Origin: Clostridiales bacterium
GTDB lineage: Bacteria > Bacillota > Clostridia > WRLR01
Assembly: GCA_031287655.1 (NCBI GenBank)
Contig: JAITSR010000156.1
Span: 1 to 8,119, forward strand
Direction: 5' to 3'
Length of the DNA: 8,119 bases
Under the pieces are notes generated by a model. It ran no database searches and was not told the origin of the DNA. It saw nothing but the letters and a program-made list of their open reading frames with translations. A program made the position numbers and the translations under genes. Shown here one piece after another: positions 1-5,712 of this stretch; the first letter of the stretch is position 1; the number at the start of each line of letters is the position of its first letter.

Positions 1-202
1 ATTGTCGCTCGGTCAGCGTATGCGCGTGGAGATTGCGCTGTCAATACTCCACAATCCGCCGATTTTGTTCCTCGACGAGCCGACAATCGGGCTTGACGTT
101 GTTGCGAAAAAGCACATTCGCGACTTCTTCAAGGAACGCAACGCACGCGACGGGACGACGAGAATTCTGACCTCGCACGATATGAAAGACCTCGACACCA
201 TC
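1..202 (+). pseudogene. ABC transporter ATP-binding protein (ABC-2/COG4586 type), 3' end lost to IS insertion
   Basis: This is the C-terminal half of an ABC ATPase nucleotide-binding domain that would power a two-gene exporter at the cytoplasmic membrane. The frame is open from base 2 and the start lies outside the window. In order it shows the signature LSLGQ (residues 1-5 of the visible part), Walker B ILFLDEP (21-27), the D-loop GLD (30-32) and the switch histidine in TSHD (H59). The wording LSLGQRMR...DEPTIGLDVVAK is typical of the COG4586 subgroup, often paired with ABC-2 permeases. Native sequence stops after about 67 visible residues, where the IS256-family terminal repeat begins at 203. 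The frame then runs through the repeat to a stop at 230-232 and adds about nine foreign residues. The usual C-terminal end of the domain and its tail are therefore missing, and no partner permease is present on this side. Transport substrate is unknown. Confidence 0.85.
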
Positions 203-231
203 GGATTTTGTCCCAAACTCCGTAGAAATTG
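203..231 (+). repeat. IS left terminal inverted repeat
   Basis: The repeat begins GGATTTTGTCCC and ends CTCCGTAGAAATTG. It matches the reverse complement of 1660-1688 at 24 of 29 positions. It contains the stop codon that ends the interrupted ABC frame, at 230-232. Confidence 0.85.
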
Positions 232-234
232 AAA

Positions 235-264
235 GTGACAACTCCGAATATAGTCTGGTAAACT
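235..264 (+). promoter_or_regulatory. Possible transposase promoter inside the IS left end
   Basis: GTGACA (235-240) is followed after 18 bp by TAAACT (259-264), preceded by TGg as in an extended -10. An alternative -10, TATAAT (268-273), lies just downstream but lacks a good -35. Either would give a short leader into the transposase gene at 306. Consensus matching only. Confidence 0.35.
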
Positions 265-305
265 ATATATAATGAAATCACAACAAATCAAAAGGAGTTG
301 TCACA

Positions 306-1616
306 ATGAGAGCATACCAGAACAAGCGCGCGGAGGTCAAGGACAAGAAGGATAAGAAGGGTAAACCGGTAGCGACGGGGGCGACAAGTGCGGCAGGGAG
401 CATACGGGTCATTGACAGCACACCGCTGCGAGCGATCGCGGATGCAGGGCTACAGTCACTTTGCAAGGAGATTGGCTTTGAAGCCTTGCGGCAGATATTG
501 GAGCAGGATGTAGAGGCATTAGCAGGCCCCAAGGGGAAGCATAACCCCGAAAGGGTTGCAAGTCGGCACGGAATGGAGCGGACGAAGGTGGTATGTGGCG
601 GAGAAAAGATCAGCATTATGAAGCCCCGTGTCAGAGGGGACGGCCATGATCTTCAATTGCCCAGTCTCGCGGTGTTCCAAAACGAAGATATGCTGAATCG
701 GACAATTCTGACACAGCTGCTATGTGGTGTTAGCACCCGAAAATATGCCCGGACAGTAGATGGCGGGGTAGAAGGACGCGGTTGTGTAAGCAAAAGTGAG
801 GTAAGCCGTCGGTATAATGCTGAGCTGGAACATTTGGCCGACGAGTTTTTAAACCGCCGATTATTGGATGCATATCCTGCTGTCATGATAGACGGGATGT
901 CGGTTGGCTCCATGATGGTCATCACGGCAATGGGGATAACAGATCAAGGTGAAAAGAAGATACTGGGATTAAGGGCAGGCGGAACGGAAAACAGCATAGC
1001 GGTAAAGGAACTGCTTGCAGACTTGATCGCGCGTGGGTTACAAGCTGACACGCCCCGGCTGTTTGCTCTGGATGGCAGCAAGGCGCTTGCGAAGGCTGTG
1101 AACGACACGTTTGGCTTAATGGCTCAGATTCAGCGCTGTCAAGTGCATAAAAAGCGCAATGTGCTCGCTCATCTGCCTCTGTCAGAGCAGGAAAATGTCG
1201 GACTTGCGATCAGTAGGGCATACTTGGAGTTTGACTATGAAGAAGCAAAGCGCCAACTCGAACTATTGGCCGGAAATCTGGAGTACAGATACCCGGACGC
1301 GGCGGCTAGCTTAATGGAAGGACTTGATGAGACTCTGACGGTACACCGGTTGGAAATCCCAGCGCTGTTGCGCAAAACGCTGGCAAACACAAATGCCATG
1401 GAATCAGCCAACTCGGTAGCGGCCAGTATCGTTCGACGAGTCAAAAAGTGGACGACCGGCGGTATGATCCTGCGTCACATGGCGGTGGCCTTCTGTGAGG
1501 CAGAGCGCGGGTTCAGGCGTATAAAAGGGTATCGGCAGATACAATTCCTGATAGCCGCATTGAATCGTGATACAGGCGGTTCATTTAGAGATTCTTTTAA
1601 GGAAGAACCAGCATAA
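306..1616 (+). CDS. IS256-family (Mutator) DDE transposase
   Basis: This cytoplasmic DNA-binding recombinase is expected to cut and rejoin the ends of the element. The start is supported by AAGGAG about 9 bp upstream of ATG 306. The 436-aa length is slightly above the roughly 400 aa usual for the family. Catalytic residues are all visible: D196 in MIDGMSVG, D256 in ALDGSKAL and E366 in TNAMESANS. The family C-x2-H insertion signature, QRCQVHKKRN, has C278 and H281. The N-terminus (residues 1-21) is rich in lysine and arginine. No frameshift or internal stop is seen, so the protein could be active. Residues after E366 keep the basic region RRVKKWTTGG. The gene fills most of the element, with about 100 bp before it and 72 bp after it. 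Nothing else in the element codes for protein. Confidence 0.95.
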   Translation: MRAYQNKRAEVKDKKDKKGKPVATGATSAAGSIRVIDSTPLRAIADAGLQSLCKEIGFEALRQILEQDVEALAGPKGKHNPERVASRHGMERTKVVCGGEKISIMKPRVRGDGHDLQLPSLAVFQNEDMLNRTILTQLLCGVSTRKYARTVDGGVEGRGCVSKSEVSRRYNAELEHLADEFLNRRLLDAYPAVMIDGMSVGSMMVITAMGITDQGEKKILGLRAGGTENSIAVKELLADLIARGLQADTPRLFALDGSKALAKAVNDTFGLMAQIQRCQVHKKRNVLAHLPLSEQENVGLAISRAYLEFDYEEAKRQLELLAGNLEYRYPDAAASLMEGLDETLTVHRLEIPALLRKTLANTNAMESANSVAASIVRRVKKWTTGGMILRHMAVAFCEAERGFRRIKGYRQIQFLIAALNRDTGGSFRDSFKEEPA

Positions 1617-2362
1617 AATGTAGCTATCGGGAGATATTCGGAGCTATTCTGCGTCTGAGCAATTTCCACGGAGCTAGGGACATTATCCCATTTCATCCCT
1701 TTCCATTTTAGTTTACCGCGCTGTCCGTTGTAGCTGTGCAGGAGAGGGATGGCAAGCGCGGTAAGCATTTGCAGCGCGCCGTATACAGGGTTTATGAATA
1801 TGGCATACACGATTGAGTACGTTGCAATCCAAATCACACACCATAGCATTTGTTTCTTGAAATTTCCGCGATTTATGCCCAGATACAGAATGATTACGGC
1901 GGCGGGGGAGCTCCAATCCGCGCAGAAAGCGGCGATGATACATACCCAAACAATGACTTGCCTATGCCACGGTTTTAATTTGAGGGTCTCGCTTTTTGCA
2001 ACCGTCAGCGCGGCTAACCCCAACGCAAACGTCCACATAACACTCGTTTGGTCAAACACGGTATTTTGAAAAGGTATGAAACTTTTCGCAAACATCATCG
2101 CATATGCAAAATGCGAGATAAACGCGAATAAAAACAGCCGAAGAATATACTTCTTTATATTTTTTGTATAGTGAAATCCTTCCGCAACAAAAAACATCAT
2201 TATCGGAGCCGTCAATCGTCCTATGGTGTGCAGCGACAGCGTGAGTATATCCGTGCGATACCCCGGTAACAACAGCCAAGCCAAATGGTCAACCGTCATT
2301 GCCGCAATAGCAATTATTTTTAGTGTGTTTGCGGTCAACCCTTTCTGCGTATCCGCCGCCAT
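1475..2362 (-). pseudogene. TraX-family acyltransferase-like membrane protein, C-terminus replaced by IS sequence
   Basis: Residues 1-225 (down to about 1689) are TraX-like. They form a string of roughly seven hydrophobic segments with a DH pair (D25-H26), R49 in GRLTAPIMMFF, EGFHYTKN (61-68) and RL (75-76). TraX of F plasmids is required for N-acetylation of pilin. Chromosomal Firmicute homologues belong to the same membrane acyltransferase-like family and mostly lack a known substrate. GGAGG at 2367-2371 (minus strand) lies 4 bp from the ATG and fixes the start. Family members usually continue after the YNGxRG motif (here 211-216) into a last membrane segment. Here the frame enters the IS after W225 and picks up about 70 residues read antisense from the IS right end and the transposase gene. 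The last segment is therefore lost and function is doubtful. The gene lies 46 bp downstream of the AAA-ATPase gene on the same strand. Confidence 0.82.
1660..1688 (-). repeat. IS right terminal inverted repeat
   Basis: Read on the minus strand it begins GGATAATGTCCC and ends CTCCGTGGAAATTG, matching the left end. It is also read as codons of the broken traX frame (DNVPSSVEI). Confidence 0.85.
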
Positions 2363-2408
2363 ATAACCTCCATTTCGTTGCTCCGTACCGTCAGAAATAG
2401 CGACGAAT

Positions 2409-3971
2409 TTACACCACTACATCAAATATCCGTTTGCCTTTGTACTCTACCCATTCGCCCTTTTTCTTTTTGCCGTCCTTGCGAAAGTCAAACGTAAGCA
2501 AATAACCCTCGCCCTTGTCCTTGGCGTCCAAATATTTCCAAAGCTGTTCGTAGGCGTCCTCGTGCCGTTTGTCGCCGTGCCACAGCTTCATCTCCACAAC
2601 AAATTGCTGGCTGCCATAGTCCACCACCAAATCCATACGCAAAGTGTTACGGGTTTCCGTTTCCATATGATAAAAGCCCTGCCCGTTTATGAGCGGTCTT
2701 AAATATGTGATAAACAAAATCCTGCCGTGCTTTTCCAAAAACTTCTCATCGGTTTCACTATAAATCTCATAATAATGCCCGGCGAATTTTTCAAGACACA
2801 GCGCCATATTGAATTTGCCGTCCTTTACGACGTCCTCTTTGAATACTTTGCTCGTGACAGAAATATCCGTCGCCATTTTTGAAACGAGATACTCCGATAT
2901 TACAAGCTCAAAGATTTCGTTTGAAACCGCCGCTTTGCCGTCTTTGTTCATAATGATGCCAAACATGGCGCCGAGTTCAATTGTCGGGTTTTTCGATGAA
3001 AAAGGGATTTCCCGGCCTTGTACCATTATATCGTAAATTAAATCGTAAAATTTTTTGTTGTTTTCAATATTCTTAAACATATCGTCAAACAGCGTGTTCT
3101 CGTCCTGCAAAATGGCTTTAACCGCCCGCTCCACGCCGTCAATCGTCCAGTCCTTATCCATATCCTCGGCAATCATCTTGCACAACTTTGACACCAAAAA
3201 CGGATAACCGTTGGTGCGGCGGTAAAGCGCGCCTGATATTTCGTTGATGTTCATGCCCGTGTGCCAATCGTTTTCATATTCGGTCAGCATTGTCGCTATT
3301 TCATTCGGAGCGAACGACATTTTCACCTTGAAATCCGCCGCTATATTCCACGGAGAATTATATATTCTCTCGCCGGAGGCGCTTAGAATCTCCTCGCCCG
3401 TGATTTTGCGTTTGAGGTTTTTGACATCGTACACGCCCGCCAATATGACGCTTTGGAAAGTGGAATCCTCCCCCGCGCTGCGTCTGAGATATTTATCACG
3501 CAGCATACCCAAGAAGTTCAAAAACACTTGGTTGTTTGACGTTTTGTCAACCTCGTCAATCATAAGGACGACGGGCTTGGAAGTTTTTACGCAAAAAGAG
3601 GCTATCAACTGGTCTAATTCAAACATATCGGCGGGAACGTCCTTTTGCCAAGAGCTCAGAGCTTCATGACTCACCTCCGTGATTTTTAACGCACGGGCAA
3701 AAACCTTCGCGAACATATCACAAAAGCTCTTATTTGTCGTAAAAGAGCCGTCGTCCACTCCCTCAAAACTTATTCTGACGGCCAAATACTTTTTGTTCAG
3801 CCGCTCCCCAAGCATAAAAAACGTCGTCGTCTTGCCGAACTGCCGAGCGCGGTTGATCGTGAAATACAGCCCCTTGTCAACCATCGCGGCAATCTCGTCA
3901 ACCTTTGCCGAAATATCTACCATATAGTGCATACGCGGTACGCACAGACCGGTTATGTTGAAGTCGCGCAT
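2409..3971 (-). CDS. AAA-ATPase with C-terminal PD-(D/E)XK nuclease-like domain (AAA-ATPase_like + PDDEXK_9)
   Basis: This 520-aa soluble protein has two parts. The N-terminal ATPase (about 1-250) carries a Walker A written RARQFGKTTT (41-50, K47) and a Walker B VVLMIDEVD (134-142). The C-terminal part (about 360-520) ends in a PD-(D/E)XK core with D447 in MDLVVD, E460 and K462 in VVEMK, and a following QLWKYLD helix (from Q476). All expected residues are present, so both ATP binding and metal-dependent DNA cleavage are plausible. This architecture is widespread, often in many copies per genome, in Clostridia and Bacteroidetes, and its role is not established. AAGGAGG at 3979-3985, 7 bp from the ATG, supports the start, and a good promoter lies just upstream. 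The traX remnant follows after 46 bp. Codon use is more A/T-rich than in the purine operon. A defence or mobile-element role is possible but unproven. Confidence 0.88.
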   Translation of the reverse strand: MRDFNITGLCVPRMHYMVDISAKVDEIAAMVDKGLYFTINRARQFGKTTTFFMLGERLNKKYLAVRISFEGVDDGSFTTNKSFCDMFAKVFARALKITEVSHEALSSWQKDVPADMFELDQLIASFCVKTSKPVVLMIDEVDKTSNNQVFLNFLGMLRDKYLRRSAGEDSTFQSVILAGVYDVKNLKRKITGEEILSASGERIYNSPWNIAADFKVKMSFAPNEIATMLTEYENDWHTGMNINEISGALYRRTNGYPFLVSKLCKMIAEDMDKDWTIDGVERAVKAILQDENTLFDDMFKNIENNKKFYDLIYDIMVQGREIPFSSKNPTIELGAMFGIIMNKDGKAAVSNEIFELVISEYLVSKMATDISVTSKVFKEDVVKDGKFNMALCLEKFAGHYYEIYSETDEKFLEKHGRILFITYLRPLINGQGFYHMETETRNTLRMDLVVDYGSQQFVVEMKLWHGDKRHEDAYEQLWKYLDAKDKGEGYLLTFDFRKDGKKKKGEWVEYKGKRIFDVVV

Positions 3972-3992
3972 TGCCGTCCCTCCTTGGCTTTT

Positions 3993-4021
3993 GTTTTACC
4001 ATTTTTTCGCGGGAATTGCAA
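3993..4021 (-). promoter_or_regulatory. Promoter for the AAA-ATPase gene
   Basis: On the minus strand TTGCAA (4016-4021) is followed after exactly 17 bp by TAAAAC (3993-3998), which is preceded by TGg. The predicted start lies only some 15 bp upstream of the start codon at 3971, leaving just room for the Shine-Dalgarno. The -35 lies inside one arm of the inverted repeat at 4014-4032. Confidence 0.55.
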
Positions 4022-4032
4022 ATCTCCGCTTC
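4014..4032. repeat. Left arm of an inverted repeat flanking the purine operon
   Basis: This 19-nt sequence (AATTGCAAATCTCCGCTTC) recurs in reverse complement at 7660-7677 with a single-base deletion. It lies between the two divergent promoters. Confidence 0.6.
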
Positions 4033-4036
4033 ATTG

Positions 4037-4067
4037 TTGGCAAGTTACACTTTTGATATGCTATAAT
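4037..4067 (+). promoter_or_regulatory. Promoter of the purine permease-adenine deaminase operon
   Basis: A perfect TATAAT (4062-4067) is preceded by TGc, making an extended -10. The best -35 is TTGGCA (4037-4042) with a long 19-bp spacer, so the extended -10 probably does most of the work. Transcription would begin near 4074, giving a leader of about 155 nt before the permease start at 4230. Confidence 0.6.
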
Positions 4068-4073
4068 CACAGA

Positions 4074-4229
4074 GGTATTCGGAAGGTCAAATGGCCGAAT
4101 AAACATTTGCACAAAGCGGGGGGTCTTTACAACATGGAGCTCCACTCAAATCTGTCTGACAAGGAGATGATGTCTATGATTGCCGTCGCCCCGTAACCCT
4201 ATCCCTACGACCGTAAAGGAGGCCCTCTT
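4074..4229 (+). promoter_or_regulatory. Structured 5' leader of the purine permease mRNA, possible cis-regulator
   Basis: The leader opens with a perfect 7-bp stem, TATTCGG (4076-4082) with CCGAATA (4095-4101). CAAATG in its loop (4088-4093) is complementary to CATTTG just downstream (4104-4109), allowing a pseudoknot or an alternative fold. A G-rich strand at 4114-4130 is complementary to 4213-4229, which covers the permease Shine-Dalgarno AAAGGAGG (4215-4222). The pairing is 7 bp including one G-U, a 3x3 internal loop, 3 bp, one mismatch and 3 bp. A small ORF lies in the enclosed loop. The arrangement suggests control of translation initiation by ligand, protein or leader translation. I do not see the conserved core of a purine riboswitch. 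Structures were judged by eye, without energy calculation or alignment. Confidence 0.4.
4134..4196 (+). CDS. Possible 20-codon leader peptide upstream of the permease
   Basis: ATG 4134 opens a 20-codon frame (MELHSNLSDKEMMSMIAVAP) ending at TAA 4194-4196, 33 bp before the permease start. A purine-rich G run at 4118-4123 lies 10 bp upstream and could act as a weak Shine-Dalgarno. A stronger site, AAGGAG (4161-4166), lies inside the frame and is spaced 9 bp from an in-frame ATG at 4176, which would give only MIAVAP. The peptide does not clearly resemble a known protein. It may be a regulatory leader peptide, a remnant of another gene, or not translated. Confidence 0.25.
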   Translation: MELHSNLSDKEMMSMIAVAP

Positions 4230-5693
4230 ATGAATTTCCGAGCTATGCTTGAATCCCGCGGAGTCACCCTCGGCGGTGAAATCCGCGCGGGTACCAGTAC
4301 TTTTGCCACGATGGTCTACATCATCATCGTGCAGCCGGCGATCATGTCCGCCTGCGGTATGCCGGCCGGGGCTGTATTTACCAGCACGATCATCTGTACG
4401 GTACTCGCCACCGTTGCGATGGGCCTGTTTGCCAAGCTCCCGTTTGCTCTCTCAACCGCCATGGGCACCAACGCAATCTTTGCCTACACGATCGTCAACC
4501 CCGGCTACGCTACTTGGCAGGAAGCTTTGGGCATGATATTCGTATCCGGCACGGTGTTTATACTCATCAGCGTGCCTGTCTTTTATCCGCTCAAGGCCTT
4601 TGGCGTCAGCGAAAAGCTCTATGGCTTTTCCGTCCGCGAAAAAATCATCGATTACATTCCGCAAAGCATCAAAGACGGCCTTGGCCCGGCGATCGGTCTG
4701 TTCCTCATGATGTTGGGCCTCGGAACCAGCGGCATGAATCTCGCCGGTCTTTTCGACGGCTCACTCGGTTTTACCGATCTTAAAAACCCGCCCGCTCTGA
4801 TTGCCTTCATCTGCCTGCTCATCACGCTTTTTCTGTATTTCTATCAAAGGCGGGTCAAAGACAAAACCGTTAAGGTCACCGGCGCGGTTTTGATTGGCAT
4901 CATCATGACCACTGTCGCGATGATCGCCTCCGGCAACGCCCCATTGCCGTCCGGCGTCGTTTCCGCCCCGCCGTCCATCACGCCGATCCTCTTTCAGTTC
5001 GACATCATCGGCGCGCTCAGGCCACAGAATTGGATCTACATATTTATATTCTTTTTGGGGGACTTTTTCTCGACGGCCGGCACGCTGATCGCCTGCGGTA
5101 CCAAAGCCGGTCTCTACGACCCTGTCACAAAAAAAATGCCCGGAACCGGCCGCGCCTTTGTCGTTGATGCATGCGCCACGGTTGGCGGCGCCACCCTCGG
5201 GTGCTCCACGATCACGACTTTCGTCGAGAGCGCCGCCGGTGTGGAAGACGGCGGACGCACCGGCCTTACCGCCATTTCCACCGCCGGCTGGTTTACTCTG
5301 GCGCTCTTTTTCAGCCCGATCTTCCTTGCGATTCCCGCGGCGGCCTCCGGCGTTGCGCTCGTGGTCGTGGGCTTTAGCATGTGCTTGCAGATATTTGACA
5401 TCGACAAAGTGTCAAAAGGCGTCACCCCGGCCGAAGACAGCCCCGAGCACGCTCCCGCGGTCTACACCAAGCTCGAAAAGGCTGCCGTCATCGCTGTCAT
5501 CGCAATGACGGCAATTGCAAATAATTTTTCGGTCGCTCTGTGCTTCGCGCTGATCGTATTCGGCTTTAATCAAATCGTCGCTTATTTTGTAGACAAATCA
5601 CTCCATGTCGAGCCGGCCCGCATCATTGTCCCCAGTGTTATGACATTCGTATTGATTCTTCTGGCAGTGCTCAAATTTGCGGTGACCGTATAA
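4230..5693 (+). CDS. NCS2-family purine nucleobase permease (AzgA/PbuG-like)
   Basis: This 487-aa polytopic membrane protein would import a purine base, most likely adenine or hypoxanthine/guanine, by cation symport. Length and layout fit the AzgA branch of the nucleobase-cation symporter-2 family. Recognisable segments are GGEIRAGTSTFATMVYI (15-31) in the first membrane span, the half-helix region STAMGTNAIF (75-84), FSVREKIIDYIP (133-144), the substrate/cation segment GDFFSTAGTL (277-286, D278), and STITTFVESAAG with GGRTGLTA (326-348, E333). AAAGGAGG at 4215-4222 lies 7 bp from the ATG and fixes the start. The adenine deaminase gene follows after 19 bp, so the two are co-transcribed and adenine is the simplest substrate. 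Two motif positions differ from common family members: TAMGTN where PGMGLN is usual, and FFSTAGT where FFDTxGT is usual. These may affect specificity. Confidence 0.92.
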   Translation: MNFRAMLESRGVTLGGEIRAGTSTFATMVYIIIVQPAIMSACGMPAGAVFTSTIICTVLATVAMGLFAKLPFALSTAMGTNAIFAYTIVNPGYATWQEALGMIFVSGTVFILISVPVFYPLKAFGVSEKLYGFSVREKIIDYIPQSIKDGLGPAIGLFLMMLGLGTSGMNLAGLFDGSLGFTDLKNPPALIAFICLLITLFLYFYQRRVKDKTVKVTGAVLIGIIMTTVAMIASGNAPLPSGVVSAPPSITPILFQFDIIGALRPQNWIYIFIFFLGDFFSTAGTLIACGTKAGLYDPVTKKMPGTGRAFVVDACATVGGATLGCSTITTFVESAAGVEDGGRTGLTAISTAGWFTLALFFSPIFLAIPAAASGVALVVVGFSMCLQIFDIDKVSKGVTPAEDSPEHAPAVYTKLEKAAVIAVIAMTAIANNFSVALCFALIVFGFNQIVAYFVDKSLHVEPARIIVPSVMTFVLILLAVLKFAVTV

Positions 5694-5712
5694 GGAAAGG
5701 CGGTATTCATTT

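Larger units (their letters stand above)
203..1688 (+). mobile_element. IS256-family (Mutator) insertion sequence, about 1.49 kb, apparently complete
   Basis: The element is bounded by 29-bp imperfect terminal inverted repeats (203-231 and 1660-1688) with 24 of 29 positions matching, and it encodes one full-length Mutator-type transposase. Its size is within the usual range for the IS256 family. Second, internal copies of a CTCCGAATAT motif lie about 40-45 bp in from both ends. The flanking 8-9 bp differ (gacaccatc on the left, catttcatc on the right), so no target-site duplication is visible. The left flank is an ABC ATPase gene and the right flank is a traX-like gene in the opposite orientation, so the two flanks do not form one interrupted gene. 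The exact outer boundary is uncertain by a base or two because a further G lies outside the right end. Confidence 0.88.

Noticed and set aside
194..1697. Possible 9-bp target duplication around the IS (gacaccatc versus catttcatc)
   Set aside because: Only about half the positions match, and shifting the boundary by one or two bases does not improve it.
1749..2069. 106-codon plus-strand ORF opposite the traX-like gene
   Set aside because: It is a shadow of the conserved minus-strand frame with no domain or ribosome binding site.
3244..3669. 141-codon plus-strand ORF opposite the AAA-ATPase gene
   Set aside because: It is fully antisense to a conserved coding region and has no Shine-Dalgarno or recognisable domain.
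3927..4196. 89-codon plus-strand ORF spanning the divergent control region
   Set aside because: It crosses both promoters and lies antisense to the AAA-ATPase start. Its protein looks random except for the last 20 codons, which are treated separately as a possible leader peptide.
4197..4222. Resemblance to a purine riboswitch core (CTAC...ACCGTAAA) just before the permease
   Set aside because: Only a short stretch matches. The paired P1 arms, the second hairpin and the loop-loop complementarity of a purine riboswitch are not present, and the match runs straight into the Shine-Dalgarno.
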